A stretch of 64,000 nt of DNA, taken from assembly GCA_026393985.1 (NCBI GenBank), contig JAPKZB010000002.1:89865-153864 (forward strand), in the 5' to 3' direction. Every line of letters starts with the position of its first letter. Within the stretch, counting starts at the first letter, position 1. Positions 18,495-27,161 of this stretch are shown in pieces. The notes below the pieces were generated by a model that did not search any database, was not told the origin of the DNA, and saw nothing but the letters and a program-made list of their open reading frames with translations. Source of the stretch: Acidobacteriota bacterium. GTDB lineage: Bacteria; Acidobacteriota; Terriglobia; Bryobacterales; Bryobacteraceae. Position numbers and translations under genes: made by a program.

Positions 18495-19880
18495 ATGACT
18501 CGCCGTTACTTACTTCGTCGCGCCGCCTGCGGATTTGGCATGGTTGGGCTGGCGGGCCTTTTGCATGGCCAACACGGGCCCAAGACGCCGCATTTTCCCG
18601 CCAAGGCCAAGCGCGTCATTTTCCTGTTCATGCACGGCGGGCCATCGCATCTCGATACTTTCGACCCCAAGCCGCGGCTGATTCAGGACCACGGCAAACC
18701 GCTGCCCTTCAAACGCCCGCTCACGTTCGCCGAAGGCTCGACGGGCAACCTGCTCAAATCGCCGTGGGAGTTCCGGCAGCACGGCCAGAGCGGGATTCCC
18801 ATCAGCAGTCTGTTCCCGCACCTGTCAAGACACGCCGACGAGTTATGTATCATCCGCTCGATGGTGGGCGACAGCGTGGCGCACGGCGGGGCGACGCTGC
18901 AGTTGCACACGGGTTCGAACACGTTCACGCGGCCAAGCATGGGTTCGTGGGTGATTTATGGCTTGGGCAGCGAGAACCAGAACCTGCCGGGCTACATCAC
19001 GCTCAAGCCGGGTTTGTCGCACGGCGGGTCGAAGAAGTGGAGTTCGGGCTTTCTGCCGGCGGCGTATCAGGGGACCGCGGTAGGGTTGGGCGGCGTGCCG
19101 ATTGAGAAGATCGCCGAGCCGATTGAGCACCTGAAGAACACGGGCCTGACGCCGGAGCAGCAGCGCTACGAACTCGACATGATTCAGAAGATGAATCGCG
19201 CGGCGGCGGCACGCTGGCAGCAGGATGCCGAGTTGGAGGCGCGCATTCAGAGCTTCGAACTCGCCTTCCGGATGCAGACCGTGGCGCCGGAGGCGTTCGA
19301 TGTTGCAAAGGAGTCCGCCGCGACGCGGAAGCTCTACGGCATGGACGAACCGGAGACGGCCGACTTCGGCTGGCAGTGTTTGATGGCCCGGCGACTGGCC
19401 GAGCGCAACGTGCGGTTCATTCAGATCAATCACGAGTACGGGCCCGGCAACGAAGTGGGTTGGGATGCGCACTCCGAGTTGATCCGGCTGCACACGCGGA
19501 CGGCGCTGCAGGTGGATCAGCCCATCGCGGGGCTGCTCACCGATTTGAAGGCGCGGGGCCTGCTCGAGGATACGCTGGTGGTCTGGGGCGGGGAGTTCGG
19601 CCGGACGCCCATCGCCGAGTCCGGCGACGGGCGCGACCATAACCCGTACGGTTACTCGATCTGGATGGCGGGCGCGGGCGTCAAGAAAGGCTTTATCTAC
19701 GGCGCCACCGACGAGTTCGGCTATTACGCGACCGAAGACCGGATGCATATTCACGACATGCACGCGACGATGCTGCATCTGCTGGGCTTGCACCACGAGA
19801 GATTGACTTACTCCTACGGCGGCCGGCCCTTCCGGTTGACCGACGTGGCGGGGCGGGTGGCAGAGAAGATCCTGGCTTGA
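18495..19880 (+). CDS. DUF1501 protein with Tat signal, pair 1
   Basis: The 461-residue protein has a twin-arginine-like leader (MTRRYLLRRAACGFGMVGLAGLL) followed by the DUF1501 landmarks: KRVIFLFMHGGPSHLDTFDPKP, LVVWGGEFGRTP and the GDGRDHNPYGYSIWMAGAGVK stretch. The fold is related to alkaline phosphatase and sulfatase, but the enzymatic role is unknown. The gene begins 5 bp after the PSD1 stop, so the two are an operon. The Tat-type leader suggests folding, perhaps with metal, before export. The earlier in-frame part of the frame is a shadow of the PSD1 gene. Confidence 0.85.
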   Translation: MTRRYLLRRAACGFGMVGLAGLLHGQHGPKTPHFPAKAKRVIFLFMHGGPSHLDTFDPKPRLIQDHGKPLPFKRPLTFAEGSTGNLLKSPWEFRQHGQSGIPISSLFPHLSRHADELCIIRSMVGDSVAHGGATLQLHTGSNTFTRPSMGSWVIYGLGSENQNLPGYITLKPGLSHGGSKKWSSGFLPAAYQGTAVGLGGVPIEKIAEPIEHLKNTGLTPEQQRYELDMIQKMNRAAAARWQQDAELEARIQSFELAFRMQTVAPEAFDVAKESAATRKLYGMDEPETADFGWQCLMARRLAERNVRFIQINHEYGPGNEVGWDAHSELIRLHTRTALQVDQPIAGLLTDLKARGLLEDTLVVWGGEFGRTPIAESGDGRDHNPYGYSIWMAGAGVKKGFIYGATDEFGYYATEDRMHIHDMHATMLHLLGLHHERLTYSYGGRPFRLTDVAGRVAEKILA

Positions 19881-19944
19881 CTCCGGCGCGGGGCTGTGAA
19901 AGAATTTTGACTGTAAATTGCTGATCTGACAGGAGATCATCCGC
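19881..19944 (+). other. Short gap between PSD1/DUF1501 pairs 1 and 2
   Basis: The gap has a TTGACT hexamer at 19907-19912 and an AGGAG-type Shine-Dalgarno (19931-19935) about 9 nt before the ATG at 19945. No well-placed -10 was recognised, so pair 2 may be co-transcribed with pair 1. Confidence 0.3.
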
Positions 19945-22131
19945 ATGACCGGCCGTTCTTTATTGATCACCACGTTGTGGATCGTCCCGGTCTTGGCCGA
20001 TGGCCTTCCGCAATTCAACGCGATTCAGAAGCGGTGGTGGGCGATCCAGCCCGTGAAGGCGAGCCCCCCGCCGGCGGTGGATGGCGAGGCCCAGCCATGG
20101 GTGCGGAACGAAATCGACCATTTTGTCTATGCCAAGTTGAAAGCGAAGGGTTTGCGTCCTTCGCCCCCGGCCAGCCGCGAAGTGTTTCTGCGTCGGGTGA
20201 CCCTTGATCTTACCGGTTTGCCTCCCACCCCTGCCGAAGGGCAGGCGTTTCTGAGCGACAACAGGCCCGGCGCCGAAGAGCGTCTGGTGGACCGCCTGCT
20301 CGCCAATCCCCGCTACGGCGAGCGCTGGGGCCGGCACTGGCTCGACGTGGTCCGCTACGCCGATAGCGACGGCTTCAAGCAGGACGACACGCGCCCGAAC
20401 ATGTGGCGGTACCGCGATTGGGTGATCCAGAGCTGGAATGAAGATAAACCGTTCGATCGGTTTATCAAAGAGCAGATTGCCGCCGACGAACTCTATCCCG
20501 GTGATCCCAAGGCGCTGCCCGGTCTCGGCTACCTGCGCCTGTTTGAAGATGAGTTCAACCAGGCGAATATTCATCTCCGGCGTCAGGAGTTACTCAACGA
20601 CCTGACGGATAACACGGCCTATGCCTTTTTAGGGGTCACGCTGGCTTGCGCCCGCTGTCACGATCATAAGTTCGACCCGCTGCTTCACCGCGACTACTAC
20701 CGGCTGCAGGCCTATTTCGCCAACCTCCGGATTGACGACGGCGCCCCGGTAGCGACGGCGTCCGAGATTGCCGCTTACCACGCGCAGAGGGAGCGCTACG
20801 AGGCAGCCGCCAAGCCGGTGCTCGATCAGATCGCCGCCCTGCTCGCCGCCCCCCGCGCGGCCTACCGCAAAGAGTACACCGAGCGGTTCCCCGAAGCCGT
20901 GCAGGAGGTGCTCTACCGTGACCCGGCGAAGCGCTCGCCCATGGACTGGCAGATCTACCACAAGGGCATCACGCAGGTCGAGGTGGACGACAACACGGTA
21001 GTCGGCAAGAAAGGCACCCCCCAAATCAAGGCCGAGTATCAGAAGTTGCTCAAGCACCTGGACGAGTACAAGCATCTGCTTCCCGCGCCGCTGCCGCTCG
21101 CGCAGGTGATGCGCGACCAGGGCGTGGAGGCGCCGGCCACGCACGTCCTGCGCGCAGGCGCCGTCGGCGCCACGATGGAAGAGACCGTCCCCGGTTTGTT
21201 CAGCATTCTCGATCCGGCGCCGGCCAAAGTGGTCGCCCGGCCCGAGTTGAACTCGAGCGGCCGGCGAACCGCGCTCGCCAACGCCCTGGCGGACCCCAAC
21301 AATCCACTGACCACCCGCGTCATCGTCAACCGCATCTGGCACTATCATTTCGGCCGGGGCATCGCCGGTACGCCGAATGACTTCGGGCTGATGGGCGAGC
21401 GCCCCACGCATCGCGAGTTACTCGATTGGTTGACCGCGACATTTACCGGTGCCGATGGCTGGAGCCTCAAGAAACTCCATAAGCGCATTGTGCTGAGTGC
21501 CACTTACCGGCAGTCCTCCGATTTCCGGGCCGAGCCGGCCGCTGCCGATGGCGAGAACAAGCTGCTGTGGCGGTACCCGCGGCGGCGTCTCGAAGCCGAG
21601 GCTATCCGGGACTCGATGCTGGCGGTCTCCGGCCTGCTCGACCGGACCATGGGCGGCCCGGGCGTGTTTCCCAGTGTGCCGGCTGGTACGGAGATTCAGG
21701 AGGGGCGGCATTGGCGCAAATCGACGGGCGATGCCGACGAGAACCGGGCCAGCGTCTATATCTTCGCCAGGCGCCTGGTTCGCTATCCCATGCTCGAAAG
21801 CTTCGACGCGCCGCTCGCGTTTGAAAGCTGCGGGCGGCGTCAGGAGACCGTCACGGCCGACCAGGCGCTGGAGCTGATGAACGGGCAGGCGGCGGCAAAG
21901 TTTGCGCGAGCTTTGGCGCAGCGCGTGGGTAACGACCCCGGCCAGGGCCAGGATTCGCTGGCCGAGCGGGCCTACCGGCTCACGCTAGGCCGCGCTCCGA
22001 CCGAAGCGGAACTGCGCCGCAGCCGTGAATTTCTCACCGCGCAGACGAAGCTGGCGGGCGGCGCCCAAGGTGCGCTCGAAGATCTGTGTTTGAACCTGCT
22101 CAGCGCGAGCGAGTTCCTGTATATCGACTAA
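19945..22131 (+). CDS. PSD1-type protein lacking the N-terminal cytochrome c domain, pair 2
   Basis: The 728-residue protein has a signal-like start (SLLITTLWIVPVLADG) and goes straight into the DUF1549 region (WWAIQPVKA, then RYGERWGRHWLDVVRYADSDG). It lacks the N-terminal cytochrome c-like domain of the other three family members in the window. It does keep the internal CARCHDHKFDP motif, so a single CxxCH remains. The C-terminus ends in SASEFLYID, as in the other members. Its stop overlaps the start of the DUF1501 gene (TAATG). Function unknown; exported location is inferred. Confidence 0.85.
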   Translation: MTGRSLLITTLWIVPVLADGLPQFNAIQKRWWAIQPVKASPPPAVDGEAQPWVRNEIDHFVYAKLKAKGLRPSPPASREVFLRRVTLDLTGLPPTPAEGQAFLSDNRPGAEERLVDRLLANPRYGERWGRHWLDVVRYADSDGFKQDDTRPNMWRYRDWVIQSWNEDKPFDRFIKEQIAADELYPGDPKALPGLGYLRLFEDEFNQANIHLRRQELLNDLTDNTAYAFLGVTLACARCHDHKFDPLLHRDYYRLQAYFANLRIDDGAPVATASEIAAYHAQRERYEAAAKPVLDQIAALLAAPRAAYRKEYTERFPEAVQEVLYRDPAKRSPMDWQIYHKGITQVEVDDNTVVGKKGTPQIKAEYQKLLKHLDEYKHLLPAPLPLAQVMRDQGVEAPATHVLRAGAVGATMEETVPGLFSILDPAPAKVVARPELNSSGRRTALANALADPNNPLTTRVIVNRIWHYHFGRGIAGTPNDFGLMGERPTHRELLDWLTATFTGADGWSLKKLHKRIVLSATYRQSSDFRAEPAAADGENKLLWRYPRRRLEAEAIRDSMLAVSGLLDRTMGGPGVFPSVPAGTEIQEGRHWRKSTGDADENRASVYIFARRLVRYPMLESFDAPLAFESCGRRQETVTADQALELMNGQAAAKFARALAQRVGNDPGQGQDSLAERAYRLTLGRAPTEAELRRSREFLTAQTKLAGGAQGALEDLCLNLLSASEFLYID

Positions 22132-23552
22132 TGGCCAATCCTTCCCAGTCCGATCTCACGCGGCGTGCGCTGTTGGGCGGCGCCGGCAGCGGTTTAGGCG
22201 CCATCGCCATGGCCTCGATGCTGGCCGAAGAGGCCGCCGCCGCGCCGCGGCACGACCCGACAGTCGCCCGCAAGCCGCATCATCAGCCCAAGGCGAAGGC
22301 CGTTATCTTTCTCTTCATGGAGGGCGCGCCGAGCCACATCGACCTGTTTGACCCCAAGCCCAAGCTCAATGAGATGCACGGCCAACCCATGCCCGCCAGC
22401 TTCGGCAAGGTGATCACGGCCATGGGCACGGCGAATAACACGCTCATGGGTAGCCCGCGCCAGTGGAAGCAGCACGGTAAGGGCGGCATTTGGATTAGTG
22501 AACTGTATCCTCACATCGCCCGCCAAGCCGATAAGTTGGCCGTGTTGCGCTCCTGTCAATCCGATGGATTGAACCACGCGGGCGGGGTTAGCCAGATGAA
22601 CACGGGAGATATTCTCTCCGGGCGGCCAAGTCTGGGGGCATGGGTAACTTATGGTCTCGGCACGGCAAATAAAAATCTACCCACCTTCGTCAGTATGATC
22701 GACGAACGCGAGCCCTTTGGCAATGCCAAGAACTGGGGCTCCGGCTTTCTCCCGGCCGTCTACCAGGGAACGCTCTTCCGGCAGGGGCCGAACCCGATTC
22801 TCAACACCAAGCTGCCCGAAGGCCAGAGCGACGAGCGGCAGCGAACGCGCCTTGCCTTCCTCGAGGCGCAGAACCGCGAATATGCATTCGGCCGCGAGGA
22901 CGATACGAGCCTCGAAGCCCGCATTCGCAGCTTCGAACTCGCCTACGCCTTACAGAAGTCCGGCCCCGAAGCGGTCGATCTTTCGCAGGAGACCGAGCAG
23001 ACCCGGGAAATGTACGGCCTAAACAACCCGGAAACCGCCGTCTTTGGCCGCAACTGTCTGTTGGGCCGGCGGCTGGTCGAGCGTGGCGTCCGTTTCGTCG
23101 AACTTTACTGTGGTTCGGGCAGCGGTTGGGATGCGCACACCAATCTTGAGGGCAACCACAAGAAGTGGTGCAAGGCCTCCGACCAGCCCGTGGCGGCGCT
23201 GCTCGAAGACCTGGAGCGCCGGGGAATGTTAAAGGAAACACTCGTGGTCTGGGGCGGCGAGTTTGGCCGCACGCCGTTCAACGAAAAGGGCAACGGACGC
23301 GATCACAATCCCTGGGGCTTTTCGATGTGGTTTGCCGGTGGCGGCGTGCAGGGTGGACAGACCATCGGCGCGACCGACGAGATTGGCCTGCGCGTCACCG
23401 AGCGCCCGGCGCACGTCAGCGACATCCACGCCTCCATTCTTTGGCTGCTGGGCCTGGACCATCTCCAACTGACCTATCCGCACAACGGACGGGCCGAGCG
23501 TCCCACCATCGTGCGCGGAGAGCACATGGTGAAGGAGCTTTGGGGCGGGTAG
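22131..23552 (+). CDS. DUF1501 protein with Tat-like signal, pair 2
   Basis: The 473-residue protein has LTRRALLGGAGSGLGAIAMA as an atypical Tat leader, then the family landmarks KAVIFLFMEGAPSHIDLFDPKPK, LVVWGGEFGRTPFN and GNGRDHNPWGFSMWFAGGG. It is translationally coupled to the preceding PSD1-type gene through a TAATG overlap, which fixes the start at 22131. Function unknown. It is the partner of the PSD1 protein that lacks the cytochrome domain. Confidence 0.85.
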   Translation: MANPSQSDLTRRALLGGAGSGLGAIAMASMLAEEAAAAPRHDPTVARKPHHQPKAKAVIFLFMEGAPSHIDLFDPKPKLNEMHGQPMPASFGKVITAMGTANNTLMGSPRQWKQHGKGGIWISELYPHIARQADKLAVLRSCQSDGLNHAGGVSQMNTGDILSGRPSLGAWVTYGLGTANKNLPTFVSMIDEREPFGNAKNWGSGFLPAVYQGTLFRQGPNPILNTKLPEGQSDERQRTRLAFLEAQNREYAFGREDDTSLEARIRSFELAYALQKSGPEAVDLSQETEQTREMYGLNNPETAVFGRNCLLGRRLVERGVRFVELYCGSGSGWDAHTNLEGNHKKWCKASDQPVAALLEDLERRGMLKETLVVWGGEFGRTPFNEKGNGRDHNPWGFSMWFAGGGVQGGQTIGATDEIGLRVTERPAHVSDIHASILWLLGLDHLQLTYPHNGRAERPTIVRGEHMVKELWGG

Positions 23553-23596
23553 CCCGCAGGCTGCCAAGAGGTAGCGCGAAGCCGCTGGTTTCTCGC

Positions 23597-23602
23597 TATT
23601 CT
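23597..23602 (+). promoter_or_regulatory. -10 element of fhs
   Basis: TATTCT lies 8 nt before the ATG at 23611 (5 nt before an alternative GTG at 23608). No Shine-Dalgarno sequence fits in the gap, so the message is probably leaderless. Confidence 0.4.
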
Positions 23603-23610
23603 GTATCGTG

Positions 23611-25224
23611 ATGCTGCCCATTGTTGATGTTGCCGCGCGCCTCGGCGTTCCCTCTCAGTACCTGCATACGTATGGCCCCCATATGGCCAAGGTCCGTCTC
23701 GACCTGCTCGCGGATCTGCCGCCCCAACGCGGCAAGCTGATTCTGGTTACGGCCGTTTCGCCGACCATTCACGGAGAAGGCAAAACCGTCACCACCATCG
23801 GCCTTGCGCAGGCGCTGACGGCGATCGGCAAGCATGCCGTGGCCACCGTACGGCAACCTTCGCTCGGGCCGGTGTTCGGCCAGAAGGGCGGCGCCACCGG
23901 CGGCGGGCGCTCGCAGGTGCTGCCGCACGACCGCATCAATGTCCATTTCACGGGCGATTTCCATGCCGTCGCCGCCGCGCAGAACACTCTGGCCGCCCTG
24001 CTCGATGCCTCGATCTATCACGGCAACCCGCTCGATATCGATCCGCAATCCATCGACTGGCCCCGCGCCTTGGACGTCAACGACCGCTCGCTCCGCGAGG
24101 TGATTACCGGGCTCGGAGGCCGCATCAACGGTGCGCCCCGCGTCGCGAATTTTGTCATCACCGCGGCCTCGGAGATGATGGCGATTCTGGGCATGGCCTC
24201 GTCGGTAGACGACCTGCGCCGCCGTCTTGGCAACATCGTCGTCGGCGCCACGCGGCAAGGCCGGTTTGTGCGGGCCGACGAGTTGGGCATCACCGGTTCG
24301 CTGCTGATGCTGCTTGCCGATGCCATCCACCCGAACCTGGCCCAGACCACCGACGGCACTCCGGCCTTTGTCCACTCCGGCCCGTTTGCCAACATCGCGC
24401 ACGGCACCGCCAGCGTGGTTTCGCTGCGGATGGCCATGGGCCTGGCCGACTACGTCGTCAACGAGACCGGCTTTGCCGCGGACCTGGGCGCCGAGAAATT
24501 TTTCGATATCGTCATGCCCGCCACCGGCCTGCGCCCCTCGGTCGCCGTCATCGTCGCCAGTGTTCGCGCCGTGGCCGCGCAGAGCGGCAGCGCGGAGGTC
24601 ACCGTAGATACGCTGGCGGCCGGCATCGGCAACCTCGCGCGCCACGTCGAAAACACCCGCTCGTTCGGCGTGCCCGTCGTGGTGGCGGTCAATCGCTTCC
24701 CGAAGGACGATCCGGCCCATCTGGCCTGGCTGGTGGACTACTGCCGCGGCACCCTCAACGTCCCGTGCGCCGTCAGTGAACTCTACGGCCAGGGCGGCGA
24801 GGGGGGCAGGGAACTGGCCGAACTCGTCGTCGCGGCCGAGGGTGGCGACGCGCGTCCGCTGTATGAGCCGGAACTGTCTTTCTCCGACAAGATCCGCCGC
24901 GTGGCCACCAAAATCTACCGGGCTGGCGCGGTGACCATCAGTCCCGCCGCCACCCGCAAGCTGCGGAAGATGGAGGCCGATGGCTTCGGCCATCTGCCCG
25001 TTTGCGTGGCCAAAACGCAGTACTCGTTCACGGACAACCCGAAGCTGCTCGGGGCGCCGGAAGGGTTTGAATTCACGGTCAACGATGCGTATCTGCGCGC
25101 CGGGGCCGGCTTTGTCACGGCCGTCTCCGGCAGTATGAGTCTGATGCCGGGCCTGGGCAAAACGCCGGCGGCGCTGCATCTCGATGTAGCGCCGGACGGC
25201 TCGATGGTGGGGCTGGACGGCTAA
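23611..25224 (+). CDS. fhs: Formate-tetrahydrofolate ligase
   Basis: The 537-residue enzyme joins formate to tetrahydrofolate with ATP to give 10-formyl-THF for one-carbon metabolism in the cytoplasm. Diagnostic stretches are the P-loop-like TAVSPTIHGEGKTVTTIGL, RQPSLGPVFGQKGGATGGG, HFTGDFHAV and GFAADLGAEKFFDI. It is slightly shorter than the usual ~555 residues. No other Wood-Ljungdahl or purine gene is adjacent, so a housekeeping folate role is most likely. An alternative GTG start (23608) adds one residue. Confidence 0.95.
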   Translation: MLPIVDVAARLGVPSQYLHTYGPHMAKVRLDLLADLPPQRGKLILVTAVSPTIHGEGKTVTTIGLAQALTAIGKHAVATVRQPSLGPVFGQKGGATGGGRSQVLPHDRINVHFTGDFHAVAAAQNTLAALLDASIYHGNPLDIDPQSIDWPRALDVNDRSLREVITGLGGRINGAPRVANFVITAASEMMAILGMASSVDDLRRRLGNIVVGATRQGRFVRADELGITGSLLMLLADAIHPNLAQTTDGTPAFVHSGPFANIAHGTASVVSLRMAMGLADYVVNETGFAADLGAEKFFDIVMPATGLRPSVAVIVASVRAVAAQSGSAEVTVDTLAAGIGNLARHVENTRSFGVPVVVAVNRFPKDDPAHLAWLVDYCRGTLNVPCAVSELYGQGGEGGRELAELVVAAEGGDARPLYEPELSFSDKIRRVATKIYRAGAVTISPAATRKLRKMEADGFGHLPVCVAKTQYSFTDNPKLLGAPEGFEFTVNDAYLRAGAGFVTAVSGSMSLMPGLGKTPAALHLDVAPDGSMVGLDG

Positions 25225-25233
25225 CCGGGCGGC

Positions 25234-26019
25234 TCACTCTCGCCAACACGGCGGCCGCTTGGCGAGGAAGGCTTCGATGCCTTCCTGCGCATCGGCCGCC
25301 TTCGCGTTTTGGGTCATCACTTGGCTTGCGTACTCGTAGGCGGCAACCTGGTCGAGGTCGATCTGGCTATAAAATGCCCGCTTGCCAATCGCCACCGTGG
25401 CCGCGCTGGCGGCGGCGATTTCACCGGCCAGCCGGTGCGCCTCGGCAGCCAGCGTTTCGTGCGGCACGACGTGGTTGACGATGCCCCACGCGGCCGCCGT
25501 CGGGGCATCGATGACGCGTCCCGTCAGTAGCATCTCCATGGCCCGCTTCCGGCCCACGGCCCGCGTCAGCGCCACCATGGGCGTCGAGCAAAACAGACCG
25601 ATCTTCACGCCCGGCGTGGCAAACGCGGCCCGCTCGCTCGCCACGGCCAGGTCGCACGAGCACACCAACTGGCAACCCGCCGCCGTGGCCAACCCCTGCA
25701 CGGCGGCAATCACCGGCTGCGGAATCGTCTGCAGCCGCTGCATCAGTGCGCTGCAAACGGTGAACAACTCCCGGTAGTCCGCCTCCTCGCCGCCGGACAA
25801 CTCCTTCAGGTCATGGCCGGAAGAAAAGACCTCCCCCGCCGCCGCCAGCACCACGGCACGGACCTCGCGCGGCCGCGCCGCGACCGCATCGAGGCAGTCG
25901 AGCAGCTCCCGCATCAGACCCAGCGACAGCGCATTGCGCCGCTGCGGCCTGTTCAGCGTAATCGTGACGAAGGGTAAGGATTGATCGACATTGATCCACT
26001 CGTAGTTTCTGCTCTCCAT
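25234..26019 (-). CDS. Enoyl-CoA hydratase/isomerase-family protein without the canonical glutamates
   Basis: The 261-residue protein has the crotonase fold: ITLNRPQRRNALSLGLM, an oxyanion-hole stretch FSSGHDLKELSGGEE and a second one around QGLATAAGCQLVCSCDLAVASE. In authentic enoyl-CoA hydratases two glutamates act as acid/base, one in G-C-E-L and one in P-E-I-x-x-G. Here these positions read GCQL and PGVKIG, so both appear replaced. This resembles the ECHDC3-like subgroup, whose reaction is not settled. It lies just downstream of the enolase-superfamily gene (6-bp gap) and is probably in the same transcript. Confidence 0.8.
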   Translation of the reverse strand: MESRNYEWINVDQSLPFVTITLNRPQRRNALSLGLMRELLDCLDAVAARPREVRAVVLAAAGEVFSSGHDLKELSGGEEADYRELFTVCSALMQRLQTIPQPVIAAVQGLATAAGCQLVCSCDLAVASERAAFATPGVKIGLFCSTPMVALTRAVGRKRAMEMLLTGRVIDAPTAAAWGIVNHVVPHETLAAEAHRLAGEIAAASAATVAIGKRAFYSQIDLDQVAAYEYASQVMTQNAKAADAQEGIEAFLAKRPPCWRE

Positions 26020-26025
26020 GTTCGC

Positions 26026-27159
26026 CTACCGAATCTCAATCCGCCGTTCGGTGAACGCCGCCACGGCCGCGGGATCCACGTGGACGCCCAGGCCCGGCCC
26101 CGTGGGTACCGCCATGGAGCCGCCCGCCCGCTCCGGCCGGACGGACTCGCGCACCACCGCGTCCCGGAAGGCACTTTCCGTCTGGTCAAACTCGAACAGC
26201 ATCTCGGCGCCCGCCAGCGCTGGCGTCAACGGCGGAGTGGCCGCCAGCCAGTGCAGCGTGGCCGCCGTACGCAACGCCGTGCCCCAGTTGTGGGGAACCA
26301 GACGAATGCGGTTCAACCAGCACAACTGCGAAAGGCGGCGGCCCCCGGTCAGGCCCACAGTCTCCAGGTCCGGCTGCAGAATCGCCACTCGCCGCGGTTG
26401 CACGTAGTCAAGGATCAGCCGGTCCGTGCTCATCGTCTCGCCGCTGGCGAGCGGGATGCGGATTCCCGCGGATAGACGGTCGTAACCGGCCAGGTCGTCG
26501 GCCAGCAGCGGCTCCTCCCACCACAGCAGATTCATCTCTTCCATCTGTGCGCCAAGCGCCAGCGCCGTGCCGGCGTCGTAGGCGCAGTTGGCGTCGACCC
26601 CCAGGCCGATCTCCTCGCCCAACGCCCGTCGCACCGCTCGCACCGCCGCCAGGTCCGTCACCGGGTCGTAGCCGATCTTCATCTTCATCCGCCGCCAGCC
26701 TTGCTCCCGCCAGGCGAGCGCCTCCTCCGCCAGCCCTTCGGCCAGGTGGGGCCAGTCCTGCCGGTAGAGCGCCGTCAGATAGGGCTGCACCTCGCTCCGG
26801 TGCCGCGGCCCGAGCAGATCGCATACCGGCTGCCCCGTGGCCTGCCCGCACAGGTCCCACAACGCCTGGTCCAGGCCTCCCGCCGTCGGCTCGCCGCGCC
26901 GCGTCTGGTGCCCCGCGGCGGGCCGCAGATCGTCAAAGATCGCCTCGACGGCAAACGGGCTCCGGCCGATCACCAGCTCCGGATGATCAATCAACCGTTG
27001 GCCGCCCCAGTAACCATCGCCCCACCCGGTCAGCCCGGCGTCGGTTGATACCTCCACCAGAGTCGCCGTCCGCGTCGTGGTCCAGTTCAGCGACCAGCCA
27101 AAGCGGCGGCTGAGCGGCGCCCGCAGCTGATGAATGGTGACCCCCGTGATGCGCAACAT
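26026..27159 (-). CDS. Enolase-superfamily enzyme (mandelate racemase/muconate lactonizing type)
   Basis: The 377-residue protein has the barrel residues of the superfamily: Lys in RMKMKIGYDP, metal ligands Asp in GVDANCAYD, Glu in WWEEPLLADD and Glu in ASGETM, and a catalytic-site His in LVPHNWG. The mix fits acid-sugar dehydratases or racemases of the mandelate racemase subgroup; the substrate cannot be assigned. It has no signal peptide. It lies between the DUF1501 gene of pair 3 (2-bp gap) and the crotonase-like gene, in what looks like one operon. Confidence 0.82.
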   Translation of the reverse strand: MLRITGVTIHQLRAPLSRRFGWSLNWTTTRTATLVEVSTDAGLTGWGDGYWGGQRLIDHPELVIGRSPFAVEAIFDDLRPAAGHQTRRGEPTAGGLDQALWDLCGQATGQPVCDLLGPRHRSEVQPYLTALYRQDWPHLAEGLAEEALAWREQGWRRMKMKIGYDPVTDLAAVRAVRRALGEEIGLGVDANCAYDAGTALALGAQMEEMNLLWWEEPLLADDLAGYDRLSAGIRIPLASGETMSTDRLILDYVQPRRVAILQPDLETVGLTGGRRLSQLCWLNRIRLVPHNWGTALRTAATLHWLAATPPLTPALAGAEMLFEFDQTESAFRDAVVRESVRPERAGGSMAVPTGPGLGVHVDPAAVAAFTERRIEIR

Positions 27160-27161
27160 GG

